DNA from: CAITZA01 sp937915285
GTDB taxonomy: Bacteria; Desulfobacterota; Desulfomonilia; Desulfomonilales; Desulfomonilaceae
Direction of reading: 5' to 3'
Length of the DNA stretch: 49,970 nt
Assembly: GCA_036821825.1 (NCBI GenBank)
Contig: DAISIV010000026.1
Location: 1 to 49,970, forward strand
The notes under the pieces are model-generated. The model was not told the DNA's origin. It made no database searches and worked only from the letters and a program-made list of their open reading frames with translations. This document shows, in pieces, positions 8,651 to 16,968 of the stretch (the first letter of the stretch is position 1; the number at the start of each line of letters is the position of its first letter). Made by a program: the position numbers and the translations under genes.

Positions 8651-8776
8651 AAAGGGAACTATTACGCGATCAAATGGTCGTAGTTTCCCATAAAAGCGCG
8701 ATTTAAACGCGTCAGGGGGAGGATTTCACCATAAGCGCGTGAAAAGCGCGAAATAATCGAATTAATAATACGCGCG
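8651..8776. repeat. Cluster of AWAAGCGCG / CGCG-N7-CGCG repeats with a preceding hairpin
   Basis: In the gene-free stretch 8413-8953, AAAAGCGCG (8692-8700), ATAAGCGCG (8731-8739) and AAAAGCGCG (8742-8750) are near-identical direct repeats. CGCG occurs at 8665, 8697, 8708, 8736, 8747 and 8771, giving two CGCG-N7-CGCG units whose starts are 39 bp apart. Just before them, GGGAACTA (about 8653-8660) can pair with TAGTTTCCC (about 8681-8689), enclosing CGATC/GGTCG. This looks like a regulatory array for the divergent genes on either side. The rest of the spacer shows only a short GGAACT/AGTTCC palindrome near 8563. Confidence 0.45.
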
Positions 8777-8953
8777 TACCCGAAGTGTCTCCGTGCGCCT
8801 ACCTTCCGAAACTCGATGCCCACAAAATGTTGAGAAAAAACCTTTGGCTGAAATGATAACTCTGAATTCCATCTACGGTTTTATGGGTTCTGGATATATG
8901 CTAGATTGATACACGTGAATTGACTGAAGAGAAATTAGCGGGAATTCTTTTTG

Positions 8954-10252
8954 ATGGAAATCATCTCCCAATTTTTTGCTCCAGCTCTGGTTAAGGTTCT
9001 GACGGTATTCGCTGCTCTGCTTTTGCTCAACAGAAAGCTTCCACTTTATTCCTGCCTCGTTTTTACCAGTGTTGCCTTAGGGTTGTGGATGAACATGGAC
9101 ATCCCATCCATTGCTCGGGTCATGGCAGTGGAGGCATTGGCGCCACCGACACTCATTCTGGCGCTGGTAATTACCTTAATCGTAGTTTTCAGTGGCATGC
9201 TCAAACTCTGCGGTAGACTTGACTCAATAGTTGCATCTTTGAGGGCCTTGTCTTCCCGGGCCAGCGTGTCTCTCGCAATGGCGCCTGCCTTGATAGGCCT
9301 GCTCCCAATGCCTGGTGGAGCTGTATTTTCAGCGCCAATGGTCGAGTCTGCCTTGGGTGGAGTTCGAATAAAACCTGAGCTTAAATTGGTGATCAATTAC
9401 TGGTTCAGGCATGTTCCTGAATTTGTGTGGCCTCTTTACCCCGGGTTCATACTTTCATTGACCATTTTTGGGCTGGAGGCTTGGCGTTTGACCATGTTCC
9501 AGATTCCCATGTCAATCGGAGCTGTCGCCGCTGGACTACTTTTTATAATTCCGTCCATCCCTTCGCACGTGGACCAGACATCGGGGCGAACCAGTGGCGT
9601 ATACCGTGAATTTTTACGTGAGATAATGCCCATCACGATCGTCCTGGCGCTAATGTTTGGTCTGCAGGGCCTGGCTGAGGCGTTCCTGCGTGTCACTGGG
9701 AATCTCGTGCCTCTGTCGCAGCATCTGAGCATGACCGTGGCCTTGTTGGTTGGAATTGCGTATCTGAAGTTCTCGAATCAAATAAGGCTTGCCCAGATTA
9801 GGTCCATTCTGTTCGGCTCGGGCATTATGCCGATAGTGCTCACGGTGTTTGCAATAATGGGGTTCAAGGGTGTTCTGGAAGAATCCCATACGATCGGTCA
9901 GATCAAGGCCGAACTTCAGGCCTACAGTATTCCGGAGACTTTCGTTATTGCCCTGCTTCCGCTGATTGCCGGAATGGTCACCGGGATCGCTGTCGGTTTT
10001 GTTGGTTCATCCTTTCCTTTGGTGGCTACATTGATGCCTCCTGATCACAACATGATGCCGTACGTAGTTTTGGCCTATGGTTTCGGTTTCATGGGAATGA
10101 TGTTATCACCGGTTCATCTCTGTTTCCTCGTTACACAGGAATACTTTCACACCAACGCACTTGATTCATACAGACAGTTCTGGAAGCCGTCAATTTTCAT
10201 GCTGGCATGGATTGTGGCCGTGTTCCTGATTTACAGCGAGATGCTCAAATAA
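8954..10252 (+). CDS. DUF401 family integral membrane protein (probable transporter)
   Basis: About 432 residues with roughly ten to twelve hydrophobic segments. The conserved GLLPMPGGAVFSAPMVE (about residues 115-131), NYWFRHVPEFVWPLYPG and the C-terminal GFVGSSFPLVATLM / GFGFMGMMLSPVHLC segments are signatures of the DUF401 group within the ion-transporter superfamily of anion and carboxylate permeases. It acts in the inner membrane; the substrate is unknown. A TTG precedes the ATG in frame (8951); 8954 is chosen as the plain ATG. The gene is probably monocistronic and sits behind the GCGCG repeat array. Confidence 0.78.
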   Translation: MEIISQFFAPALVKVLTVFAALLLLNRKLPLYSCLVFTSVALGLWMNMDIPSIARVMAVEALAPPTLILALVITLIVVFSGMLKLCGRLDSIVASLRALSSRASVSLAMAPALIGLLPMPGGAVFSAPMVESALGGVRIKPELKLVINYWFRHVPEFVWPLYPGFILSLTIFGLEAWRLTMFQIPMSIGAVAAGLLFIIPSIPSHVDQTSGRTSGVYREFLREIMPITIVLALMFGLQGLAEAFLRVTGNLVPLSQHLSMTVALLVGIAYLKFSNQIRLAQIRSILFGSGIMPIVLTVFAIMGFKGVLEESHTIGQIKAELQAYSIPETFVIALLPLIAGMVTGIAVGFVGSSFPLVATLMPPDHNMMPYVVLAYGFGFMGMMLSPVHLCFLVTQEYFHTNALDSYRQFWKPSIFMLAWIVAVFLIYSEMLK

Positions 10253-10446
10253 ATATTGATAGCCAGAATCTAGGGCGCCTGGTTGTATGAATCGGGGGAT
10301 GTTGCTCGATCTTTCGTCGGTTTGCCCTGATCTGTAAGACATTTTTGTGGCGAGAACAACAGTTTTTAAACACCTGGCGCTCACTTGCCGAGCGAATCCG
10401 GAGTTCACGAGATGAACCTTTATTGAAATATCTCGACGTAGAGGAT

Positions 10447-10494
10447 ATGTTAAACCGAAAACAGTGGTTCAAAGGACAGCAGATTGACTGCTGA
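10447..10494 (+). CDS. Possible 15-residue leader peptide upstream of the OPRT-like gene
   Basis: ATG at 10447 opens a 16-codon frame (MLNRKQWFKGQQIDC) ending in TGA at 10492-10494, 6 bases before a rho-independent terminator stem. GAGGAT sits very close to the ATG, giving short spacing. Placement of a short frame ending next to a terminator upstream of a pyrimidine gene resembles transcription-translation attenuation (as at E. coli pyrE), but a frame this short can occur by chance. Confidence 0.25.
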   Translation: MLNRKQWFKGQQIDC

Positions 10495-10500
10495 TTTCAA

Positions 10501-10531
10501 AGCGCTCCGGATTTACGGAGGCTTTTGTTTT
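10501..10531 (+). terminator. Rho-independent terminator or attenuator ahead of the OPRT-like gene
   Basis: AGCGCTCCG (10501-10509) pairs with CGGAGGCT (10516-10523) across a 6-base loop with one bulged G, giving an 8-bp stem, followed by TTTTGTTTT. It ends 46 bp before the start of the next gene. It could end the DUF401 transcript or act as an attenuator. The rest of 10253-10500 shows nothing beyond the small leader frame. Confidence 0.7.
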
Positions 10532-10577
10532 CATCACAGGGGCTGCGCTCTCACCGCAGAACCATCAGGAGCAAGAA

Positions 10578-11339
10578 ATGGCCTGGAGCGATCAAAAGGA
10601 AAATATCGCAAGCGAAATACTCAAACTACTCTATGAAGCCAGAATGATACGAACTTTTTACAGGGATAGACCTGAAGGCTGGACTCTTATGTCAGGGATC
10701 TACAGCCCCCTATACATTCAACTTCGCCCATTGTTGTCGTATCCGGAAGTTTTCAGGCGGGTATGCGAGGCCATGTGCCATCTCATAAAAAATGAGGTTC
10801 CACAGATAAGCAAACTGGTAGGAATTGCCATGGCAGGAGTTCCGCTGGTCGCAGGAATGGCTGTTGCCGGTGGAATGCCGGCGACATTCACACGTAAAAT
10901 GGAGAAGGTAAAATCGGTCGATGACTTCCGGACTATAATTCAAAGTTACGGTGAGCATGCTCTTATTGAGGGCGAAATCGATGATAACGATAATCTGGCC
11001 CTAGTGGATGATCTAGTGACCAAATTCGATAGCAAGTTGATAGCCCTTGAACAGGTTAAAAGTGAATTGGCTCGGAGAGGTTCGAAGGGAGTCCAATGTA
11101 ACACTGTCGTTGTTGTCCTTGACAGGGAGCAGGGGGGCGCTCAGTCAGCCCAGGCTAATGGGCTCAACCTGATTAGCCTGATCAAATTCAAAAGTGATGG
11201 CCTGGGGCGTCTGAAATCATACATGCACGAGAACGAGTGGGAAGTGATCTCCGATTACCTGGACAGTCCCGACAGGTACCAGATTCCTGAACGACAGAAA
11301 GAACTGGCTGAATTGGCTAAATTTGGCATGAAATCGTAA
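10578..11339 (+). CDS. Orotate phosphoribosyltransferase-like protein (PyrE homologue, divergent)
   Basis: 253 residues with the type I phosphoribosyltransferase layout of OPRT: SGIYSPLYIQLRPLLSYPE near residue 40, a core strand VGIAMAGVPLVAGMAVAGG, YGEHALIEGEI (orotate/loop region) and VVVVLDREQGG. These are typical of OPRT, which makes OMP from orotate and PRPP. The PRPP-binding loop reads LALVDDLVTKFDSK rather than the usual VDDVxTTGGS, so activity may be altered. AGGAG lies 6 bases before the ATG. It is preceded by a terminator-like leader and followed by a 340-bp spacer, so it is transcribed alone. Family confident, exact reaction less so. Confidence 0.75.
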   Translation: MAWSDQKENIASEILKLLYEARMIRTFYRDRPEGWTLMSGIYSPLYIQLRPLLSYPEVFRRVCEAMCHLIKNEVPQISKLVGIAMAGVPLVAGMAVAGGMPATFTRKMEKVKSVDDFRTIIQSYGEHALIEGEIDDNDNLALVDDLVTKFDSKLIALEQVKSELARRGSKGVQCNTVVVVLDREQGGAQSAQANGLNLISLIKFKSDGLGRLKSYMHENEWEVISDYLDSPDRYQIPERQKELAELAKFGMKS

Positions 11340-11596
11340 ATTATTTGCTTGACCGTATTCACAATATGTCCTAAAAATAAAGTGGTGTCCTAGTGTACAA
11401 TTCTGTCATTAGGTTATAGTTTAAGAGGCTTCAAGATACTAGAGCTGATTGGCCATCTGAAGCTTGTCAGAAGGGATTTGATACTCCGGCCAAGATCATC
11501 CTCAAAACTCATCTATGTTTTTAGTAAGTATCAAGATTATCGCCATAGTCGCGGTAACGGCTTTGCAAATTAGGGAATACGCCCCTGCGTCAACAG

Positions 11597-11619
11597 GCGT
11601 TAGCTTTTTAGACTAACGC
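11597..11619 (+). other. Hairpin in the rpsU leader
   Basis: GCGTTAG (11597-11603) and CTAACGC (11613-11619) are exact reverse complements around a 9-base loop, and CAATT/AATTG (11621-11634) forms a second small inverted repeat. Both lie within 85 bp upstream of rpsU and may shape its leader RNA. The rest of 11340-11680 contains only a weak promoter-like TTGACC (11349-11354). Confidence 0.35.
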
Positions 11620-11680
11620 ACAATTGGCTAATTGGGGACAATGAACTTAGAATCAGTCCTGGGAAAGGAGAGACTTTTTT

Positions 11681-11881
11681 ATGCCCGGAGTTTATGTCAA
11701 GGAAGACGAGCCCTTCGAAAACGCTCTTAGAAGATTCAAGAAACAGGTTCAGAAATCAGGGGTTTTGACCGAAACCAAAAAGAGAAGGGCTTATGAGAAG
11801 CCTAGCGTGAAAAAGAAAAGAAAAGCGATGGCTGCTCGCAAACGACTCCTCAAAAAATTGAGACGTATGCGTTCAAAATAG
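11681..11881 (+). CDS. rpsU: 30S ribosomal protein S21
   Basis: 66 residues, strongly basic, with the S21 signature: PGVYVKEDEPFENALRRFKKQV at the start and a Lys/Arg-rich tail (KRKAMAARKRLLKKLRRM). S21 binds the 30S subunit near the anti-Shine-Dalgarno region and helps initiation. AAGGAGAG lies 8 bases before the ATG. It is not in the common rpsU-dnaG-rpoD operon; a terminator follows, so it is transcribed alone. Confidence 0.95.
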   Translation: MPGVYVKEDEPFENALRRFKKQVQKSGVLTETKKRRAYEKPSVKKKRKAMAARKRLLKKLRRMRSK

Positions 11882-11910
11882 GTTTTCTGGATTGGCAAAA
11901 GTGAAAATCC

Positions 11911-11934
11911 GGCTGTTCGATAAATTGAACAGCC
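11911..11934 (+). other. Perfect hairpin downstream of rpsU
   Basis: GGCTGTTC (11911-11918) and GAACAGCC (11927-11934) pair perfectly around an 8-base loop 30 bp after the rpsU stop. No clear T-run follows, so it may protect the 3' end or help termination together with the next hairpin. Confidence 0.5.
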
Positions 11935-11966
11935 TGGCAATTTAATAAATTACCGGATCACAAAAC

Positions 11967-12012
11967 GCCCGAACTGAGCATTAAAACGCTACTTCGGGCT
12001 TTGCTCATTTTA
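11967..12012 (+). terminator. rpsU terminator
   Basis: GCCCGAA (11967-11973) pairs with TTCGGGC (11993-11999), followed by TTTGCTCATTTT. The loop is long (19 bases), and its GAGCA can instead pair with TGCTC after the stem, so two structures compete. It overlaps the earliest in-frame start (TTG 12001) of the next gene. Confidence 0.55.
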
Positions 12013-12018
12013 CGGCCA

Positions 12019-13350
12019 GTGAAAGAATCGATCGATCATTCCAGTTTGGCAGATTCGCGATGTTTGACCCTGCTGATATATGTTTCCAGCGCAGTGCTCT
12101 TGTGTTTGTTGTGGAGTGGCTCAGGTTTCTCGTGGGAAACGGCGGGCATTATTCGCTGGGCATTAGCGGTCTCTGCCTGGGTGATATCAGCAATTCTTTT
12201 TTCTGTTTCCCTTTTTGAGGTCGTGACTTATTTCGTGTTCATGCCGTCCATCCGCAGCGACGCTCACATATTTTCGACAGTCCACGCCAATCGACTAATT
12301 CACCCTTTGACCACGTCCATAGTGCTAGCCGCACTGGCCGCCTGTATTTTGTCCCGTTCGACCACGGCATGGCTCCTCTGGTGGGTTTCCTTCACTTCGT
12401 ATGTAGTTCAGACATCATCAATATTGAAACACATTCTTGAAGAGCAGTCAGCAGAAGGAGCAGACGGGCCTCAGCAGAGTCTGTTAGGAAAGATTTGCCA
12501 TCTGATTCTTGGGACGGGCGTGGTGACTCTTGCCGCTGGAGCCAAGGCCATCGCTCCATGGAAGATAAAGACCCTACCTGAGGACACATGGATTGTAGAT
12601 GTTAGGACAAAAGCCGAATTCCAGTGGAACAGGTTGCACGGCGCCCAGAATTTTCCATGGGGATCAGGACTTGTAGCGGCGGCCAAGGATACGCCAAAAG
12701 ATAGGCCTGTTCTGGTTACCTGCCTTTCTGGCCACCGATCTCCTCCGGTTGCGGTAATGTTGAGGAAGCTCGGTTTTGAAAATGTTTACAATCTGAACTG
12801 GGGGCTGCTTTACCTGATCTTGCTTGAGCGCGGCAAAAAAGGGACAGGAGTTTTCGATCTTACTCGTCCTAACAGGGTAAGCAGTGAAAGAGGCAAGGAC
12901 TACAAAGGAATATCGTACGGCTACATAGGTTGCGCTGTTGTCATTCTTTTCCTGGCGCCTTTTGAAAACGGCGTCATGGGTCGTTCAACTCCAGGCCTTC
13001 TAAAAATGACCGGAGCGTTTCTTGGCTTACTTGGGCTTTTCACGGGATGGCTTGCGTTTAAATCACTGGGTCGAAATTTCAGGGTGTTTGCCGCTCCGAG
13101 GCGCAGCGGGATCCTCATAAGAACCGGTGTTTACGCGAAGGTGAGGCATCCCATGTACACCGCCGTGATAGTTGGCTTTGCCGGTTACGTAATTTACTGG
13201 GGAAGTCTTTGGAGCCTGCCTTTCTGGTTGGCCCTGACAATTCTCTACGTTATCAAGGCCATCAAGGAAGAGGACGTTCTGGCTCAACGTTTCGAGGATT
13301 ACCAGGAATACAAATCTGCCACCAAGCGCTTTGTCCCCTATCTCTTTTAG
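12019..13350 (+). CDS. Membrane protein fusing a rhodanese domain to an ICMT-like methyltransferase domain
   Basis: About 443 residues (449 if TTG 12001 is used; neither start has a good ribosome site). Numbered from 12001: roughly four membrane segments (20-140); a rhodanese domain (about 192-285) with TWIVDVRTKAEF and an intact active loop TCLSGHRSPP whose Cys241 could carry a persulfide; then more membrane segments and an isoprenylcysteine carboxyl-methyltransferase/PEMT-like domain (about 330-449) ending in GVYAKVRHPMYTAV and EEDVLAQRFEDYQEY, the SAM-binding signature of that group. The order suggests sulfur chemistry beside a membrane methyltransferase. The substrate is unknown. The gene converges with the HAD gene 16 bp away. 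Confidence 0.78.
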   Translation: MKESIDHSSLADSRCLTLLIYVSSAVLLCLLWSGSGFSWETAGIIRWALAVSAWVISAILFSVSLFEVVTYFVFMPSIRSDAHIFSTVHANRLIHPLTTSIVLAALAACILSRSTTAWLLWWVSFTSYVVQTSSILKHILEEQSAEGADGPQQSLLGKICHLILGTGVVTLAAGAKAIAPWKIKTLPEDTWIVDVRTKAEFQWNRLHGAQNFPWGSGLVAAAKDTPKDRPVLVTCLSGHRSPPVAVMLRKLGFENVYNLNWGLLYLILLERGKKGTGVFDLTRPNRVSSERGKDYKGISYGYIGCAVVILFLAPFENGVMGRSTPGLLKMTGAFLGLLGLFTGWLAFKSLGRNFRVFAAPRRSGILIRTGVYAKVRHPMYTAVIVGFAGYVIYWGSLWSLPFWLALTILYVIKAIKEEDVLAQRFEDYQEYKSATKRFVPYLF

Positions 13351-13366
13351 TCCTCCGCAACGTGTC

Positions 13367-14368
13367 CTAACCTAATGAGCCTATTTTTTCGGACCTGACC
13401 GTTTTTCTCACCCTAACGCTTTGCTTCGTCACATCCGCGATGTTGTTTTCAGTCAGGTGAACAACAAGCAGATCCTTCATGATCTCAATCCCGTGCTCCA
13501 GAAACATCGAGGCAATAAACATGGTCGGCAGAGCATTTGATGATGTAACGGCTAGGTCTGCCTCGCAAACAGCCCATTGGTTGCCGTTGAAGGAGACGGC
13601 CAGTCCTCCACCTTTCCGGACTAACCTGAACGCCTCTATATCCGTAATGCTGTCACCAACATACATCACGTCACCCAGTGAACATCCATGACGATGGACA
13701 ATTTTTTCGACGGAGGCTGCTTTCTCCCTTCCGCCTACAGGATTCACGGAAAGCATCAGCCTGTTGATATCCAGTCCGGGCAACTCAATCCAGAAAATTC
13801 TGTCAAGCATTGCAATGACTTCTCTTGAGGCGCTATCCAAGTCATTGATTGAAGAGGCGCCCTGGGGTAGATGGAAGTCCGCGGTTTCAACGATCATCGA
13901 GTAAAAGTCCTTCACCCGGGTTTTATCCGACGAACTGATGGGCAAGGAGTCAATATCTATCTCGGTTGAAAAGGTGTTTTCCAGGGGAAATTCCAAAGCG
14001 TCACACACGGCTTTGATGTAGGGGGTGTAGCTGGTACTCACAATGTAACACGGGGCTATTGCAGCTATCCGGGACAGCGCCTCACGAGCTTGAGGTATGA
14101 CTTCGATGTTTCGTCTTGAAAACTTGACCATGGAACGGTCATCAACTCCATAAGCCTTGAAAAAAGGCAGAATCAGCCTTAGCGTGTCACCGGCCTTGTA
14201 ATCAGGCATGCGGGCGACCTCTGCAAGGTAATCGTCATAAAGACTTATTTTAGCGAAGAATTTAGCCCCTTGAGGCAAAAAAGCCTCGGCCATTTCTGCC
14301 GCATTGTCGTTTTTCGTTAAAGGACCCTCACAATCTGTTACAAAAACCCGTCTCGAGTTTGCTTTCAT
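13367..14368 (-). CDS. HAD-like phosphatase related to EhaR-type proteins
   Basis: About 333 residues. The N-terminal VFVTDCEGPLTKNDNA holds HAD motif I, with Asp12 as presumed nucleophile and Glu14 at the position usually held by Asp. YIVSTSYTPYIKAVCDAL is motif II-like and DVMYVGDSITDIEAF is motif IV. The DCEGPLTKND opening resembles a group annotated in methanogens as energy-converting hydrogenase subunit EhaR, whose true function is unclear. The start is set at 14368, since TTGGAG lies just before that ATG; an in-frame TTG at 14383 is less likely. It lies 33 bp downstream of the PfkB kinase, so the two are probably one operon. Confidence 0.72.
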   Translation of the reverse strand: MKANSRRVFVTDCEGPLTKNDNAAEMAEAFLPQGAKFFAKISLYDDYLAEVARMPDYKAGDTLRLILPFFKAYGVDDRSMVKFSRRNIEVIPQAREALSRIAAIAPCYIVSTSYTPYIKAVCDALEFPLENTFSTEIDIDSLPISSSDKTRVKDFYSMIVETADFHLPQGASSINDLDSASREVIAMLDRIFWIELPGLDINRLMLSVNPVGGREKAASVEKIVHRHGCSLGDVMYVGDSITDIEAFRLVRKGGGLAVSFNGNQWAVCEADLAVTSSNALPTMFIASMFLEHGIEIMKDLLVVHLTENNIADVTKQSVRVRKTVRSEKIGSLG

Positions 14369-14401
14369 GTCAACTCCAATCAACGTGATTCACGTCTTAA
14401 C

Positions 14402-15403
14402 TCAGACTCTTGAGGCCTCGCCCGGCTGGAATGAATCAATGAGGTCTCTGCCAGGATAGGTTGATCGCCCGTAACCTTCAATACTTTTTGATGCAGCTTT
14501 CGCTGCTAGTTCCAGACACTCCTGCACGCCTAGATCCATCAAGACCCCGGCCAGGAATCCGGCTGCAGCAACGTCACCGGCGCCTGTCCTGTCTACGATC
14601 CGCATTGGCCTGACGGCGGCCTGATGAAAAATCCCATGCCCTGTAATGGCTTGAAGTCCCCTTGAGCCCAATTTCATTATGATTGTCTCTATACTACCCA
14701 TTTCCAAAAGAACAGCGACGGACTTTTCGACTTCCTGACAGCCTGTCAATGCTGCTATTTCCTCCTCTGTGGTGAACAGCGCATTAGACCGTTGGAGTAT
14801 GGGACGCAAGGCGTCCATGCCTAAACCTGAATAGACCGCTCCCGGATCGAAACTTATACGTGAAGAGTCGGGGAGCCTCTGCACGAGCTGCTTCTGAACC
14901 TCAAGAGGCTGCCGAGATACGAACGAAGTCATGTGAATACATCTGGCGTTCAGGAAATAGCTCAAGTCCAAATGGGAGCCTCCGGCCAGGTCATTCGCAT
15001 TAGGAAGTATCACAAGGCATCTGTCCCTGTTTTCATCTTCAGAATTGATTAGACAGAGGCATCGGCCTGTTGGCGCATCGGCAATTTCTACGCGAAGATT
15101 GGGCCTGTCGCCGAGTTCGTTAAGCCGAAGGCTTTCAAGGCCATCGTTTCCGCAAGACCCAAAAAAGCCCGTGACAAATCCCATTCTGCGAAGCGCCGCA
15201 ATCATATTGGCTGCAGAGCCCCCAGGATCTACCGCTTTTAGAACTCCTTCTTCCCGGAGTAGCGGATAAACCTCCTGGAACCAGTGAGAATCGCGCACAT
15301 ATTCTCTTCCGGTTTCAAGCCCATGCCTCAATAGAAAACTTTCCGGAACCTCCCAGAATTCATCCAGGTTCAAAGATCCAAAACCTATTGCATCCAGCTT
15401 CAA
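14402..15403 (-). CDS. PfkB-family carbohydrate/nucleoside kinase
   Basis: 333 residues with ribokinase-fold signatures: PGGSAANMIAALRRMG (60-75) for sugar binding, a GDRP/PTGRCLCLI lid region, and DRTGAGDVAAAGFLAG (271-286) with the catalytic base Asp277 and the anion hole GAGD. Such enzymes phosphorylate sugars, nucleosides or related alcohols with ATP in the cytoplasm. The substrate cannot be assigned. It is the first gene of a pair with the HAD protein, suggesting phosphorylation and dephosphorylation in one pathway. Confidence 0.85.
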   Translation of the reverse strand: MKLDAIGFGSLNLDEFWEVPESFLLRHGLETGREYVRDSHWFQEVYPLLREEGVLKAVDPGGSAANMIAALRRMGFVTGFFGSCGNDGLESLRLNELGDRPNLRVEIADAPTGRCLCLINSEDENRDRCLVILPNANDLAGGSHLDLSYFLNARCIHMTSFVSRQPLEVQKQLVQRLPDSSRISFDPGAVYSGLGMDALRPILQRSNALFTTEEEIAALTGCQEVEKSVAVLLEMGSIETIIMKLGSRGLQAITGHGIFHQAAVRPMRIVDRTGAGDVAAAGFLAGVLMDLGVQECLELAAKAASKSIEGYGRSTYPGRDLIDSFQPGEASRV

Positions 15404-15450
15404 GTTAGTGTCCCCTCTTGACCACTCAGGATGACCTTACTCATTTCTGA

Positions 15451-16968
15451 TCATTCAGTTGCTTTCAACGAAAATTGTGAGTGATCCCCCAAAATAGATT
15501 CCATGCAGGACTGTTCTATTTCGACCATTTCCGGCGGGGCAGAATTGGTGAGCAATTTCCTGACAACGCATTCCATCAGGCTTGCCACAACCTCATGTCC
15601 AAAAAAAGAATAATGGTCCCCAAAAACAACAAGACCGTATTTTTCCTGAGCCCGGTTCAGAGAATCCTGCAAGCATAAAAAGTTTATTCGGTTATTCTCA
15701 GAGAATGATCTCAAAGTCTTCAATGCTTGCTGAAAGTCCCATTCCAGTGCCTCATGTCCCGGTCCCATTGATTTCAGGGCTTCTATTGTGCCCAATGGGT
15801 CCAAGGCGTGCCTGAGTTCAATTTCTGAGCCGACATAAACCAGTAGAAAACTTATACCCCGACTTTCACAGAAATTTTTTGACTCCAAGATGGAATTCAG
15901 AGTCGTCGTCCAACCATTGGATATTTTTACCGGAGGATTTTTTGTCCACTGAAGGAGTTCCGGAGATACAGATATTCGGTTTCGTTTTATTTCCTCAAAC
16001 CTTTTTGAGGCAAAAGCCAGCGCATAATAGCCGTGCAAGACAAGATTGCGAACAAATGGCCCCGTTGAGCCTGCAAACAGATCCAACTCCTTTTTGAGGA
16101 TAGGGTCATCGTCACATATGTCGTTACTGCAAAGCGTCATTACAACCATGTCGGGCTCAAGTAAAGCTGCTTCCTGAGACAAAGTAACAAAATTTCTTTT
16201 CTGCCCAGATCCGGAAGATCCCAATGCTAACACTTCAAAACCCTTGGGATATAACTCGTTTATTCCAGAGTTGAGCCGGATTTCAAGAAGGCGGTGAAAG
16301 GTCCTGTCCAACGGGACCTGAACCGATTCCACATAGGAGTCTCCGATGACCACAATCCTGTATGATTCGGAAATTTTTTTTTGAGCGTATTCACGGTCAA
16401 AATAACCACGTGAATTCCATAAGACATGATTCTCATAGGTCTTTTTCAAATTAGGCTCAAAACCGTAATAAATGAATGTCTGACCGGGGGAATGCCATGC
16501 CATACCGCCTTTCACGCTGTTTCCTGACTTGCCAGTTGATGACGCTGAATTCGTGGGGTTTACAAAAACCAAATCGGACGCCGGTCTGTTTTCATTTGGC
16601 TGTCTTATGAAGCGGTGGCTCAGATTGACTATCTCCGAATATTCCTTTGGGGCTGTAAGCGGGAATGCAAGTTCCAGCGCCAGGAACACCATCCATAGGC
16701 TAAGGCATGATATTGCGGACGCTTTAATGACATCTGAACGCATAAACGATGGAAAACGGCTAGTTGGAAACACCAATACAACGATATTGAAGAAAACCAA
16801 GACTGCCAGAATAAACGTTCCGGCATACAAATTATTGTATAGGCTAAGGAAAATTAATAGATTGGCGGTTACCACCGATACAATCGCAAAGCTCATGGCC
16901 GTCAGGTCAACAAATTTGTGGTCACGAAAGGACATTCTGCGGATTCTCACGGCATTACTATTTCCCAT
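15451..16968 (-). CDS. Membrane-anchored SGNH/GDSL hydrolase
   Basis: 505 residues. Three hydrophobic segments (about 24-42, 49-68, 82-101) precede an SGNH domain: block I IVVIGDSYVES with Ser211, a block III-like CSNDICDD, and a C-terminal DHYSFFGHEVVAS supplying the Asp-His pair. Such proteins are esterases or acyl-transfer enzymes acting on polysaccharides or lipids outside the cytoplasm. It overlaps the upstream glycosyltransferase by 22 bp, implying translational coupling and a joint role in modifying a surface glycan or lipid. Substrate unknown. Confidence 0.75.
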   Translation of the reverse strand: MGNSNAVRIRRMSFRDHKFVDLTAMSFAIVSVVTANLLIFLSLYNNLYAGTFILAVLVFFNIVVLVFPTSRFPSFMRSDVIKASAISCLSLWMVFLALELAFPLTAPKEYSEIVNLSHRFIRQPNENRPASDLVFVNPTNSASSTGKSGNSVKGGMAWHSPGQTFIYYGFEPNLKKTYENHVLWNSRGYFDREYAQKKISESYRIVVIGDSYVESVQVPLDRTFHRLLEIRLNSGINELYPKGFEVLALGSSGSGQKRNFVTLSQEAALLEPDMVVMTLCSNDICDDDPILKKELDLFAGSTGPFVRNLVLHGYYALAFASKRFEEIKRNRISVSPELLQWTKNPPVKISNGWTTTLNSILESKNFCESRGISFLLVYVGSEIELRHALDPLGTIEALKSMGPGHEALEWDFQQALKTLRSFSENNRINFLCLQDSLNRAQEKYGLVVFGDHYSFFGHEVVASLMECVVRKLLTNSAPPEMVEIEQSCMESILGDHSQFSLKATE

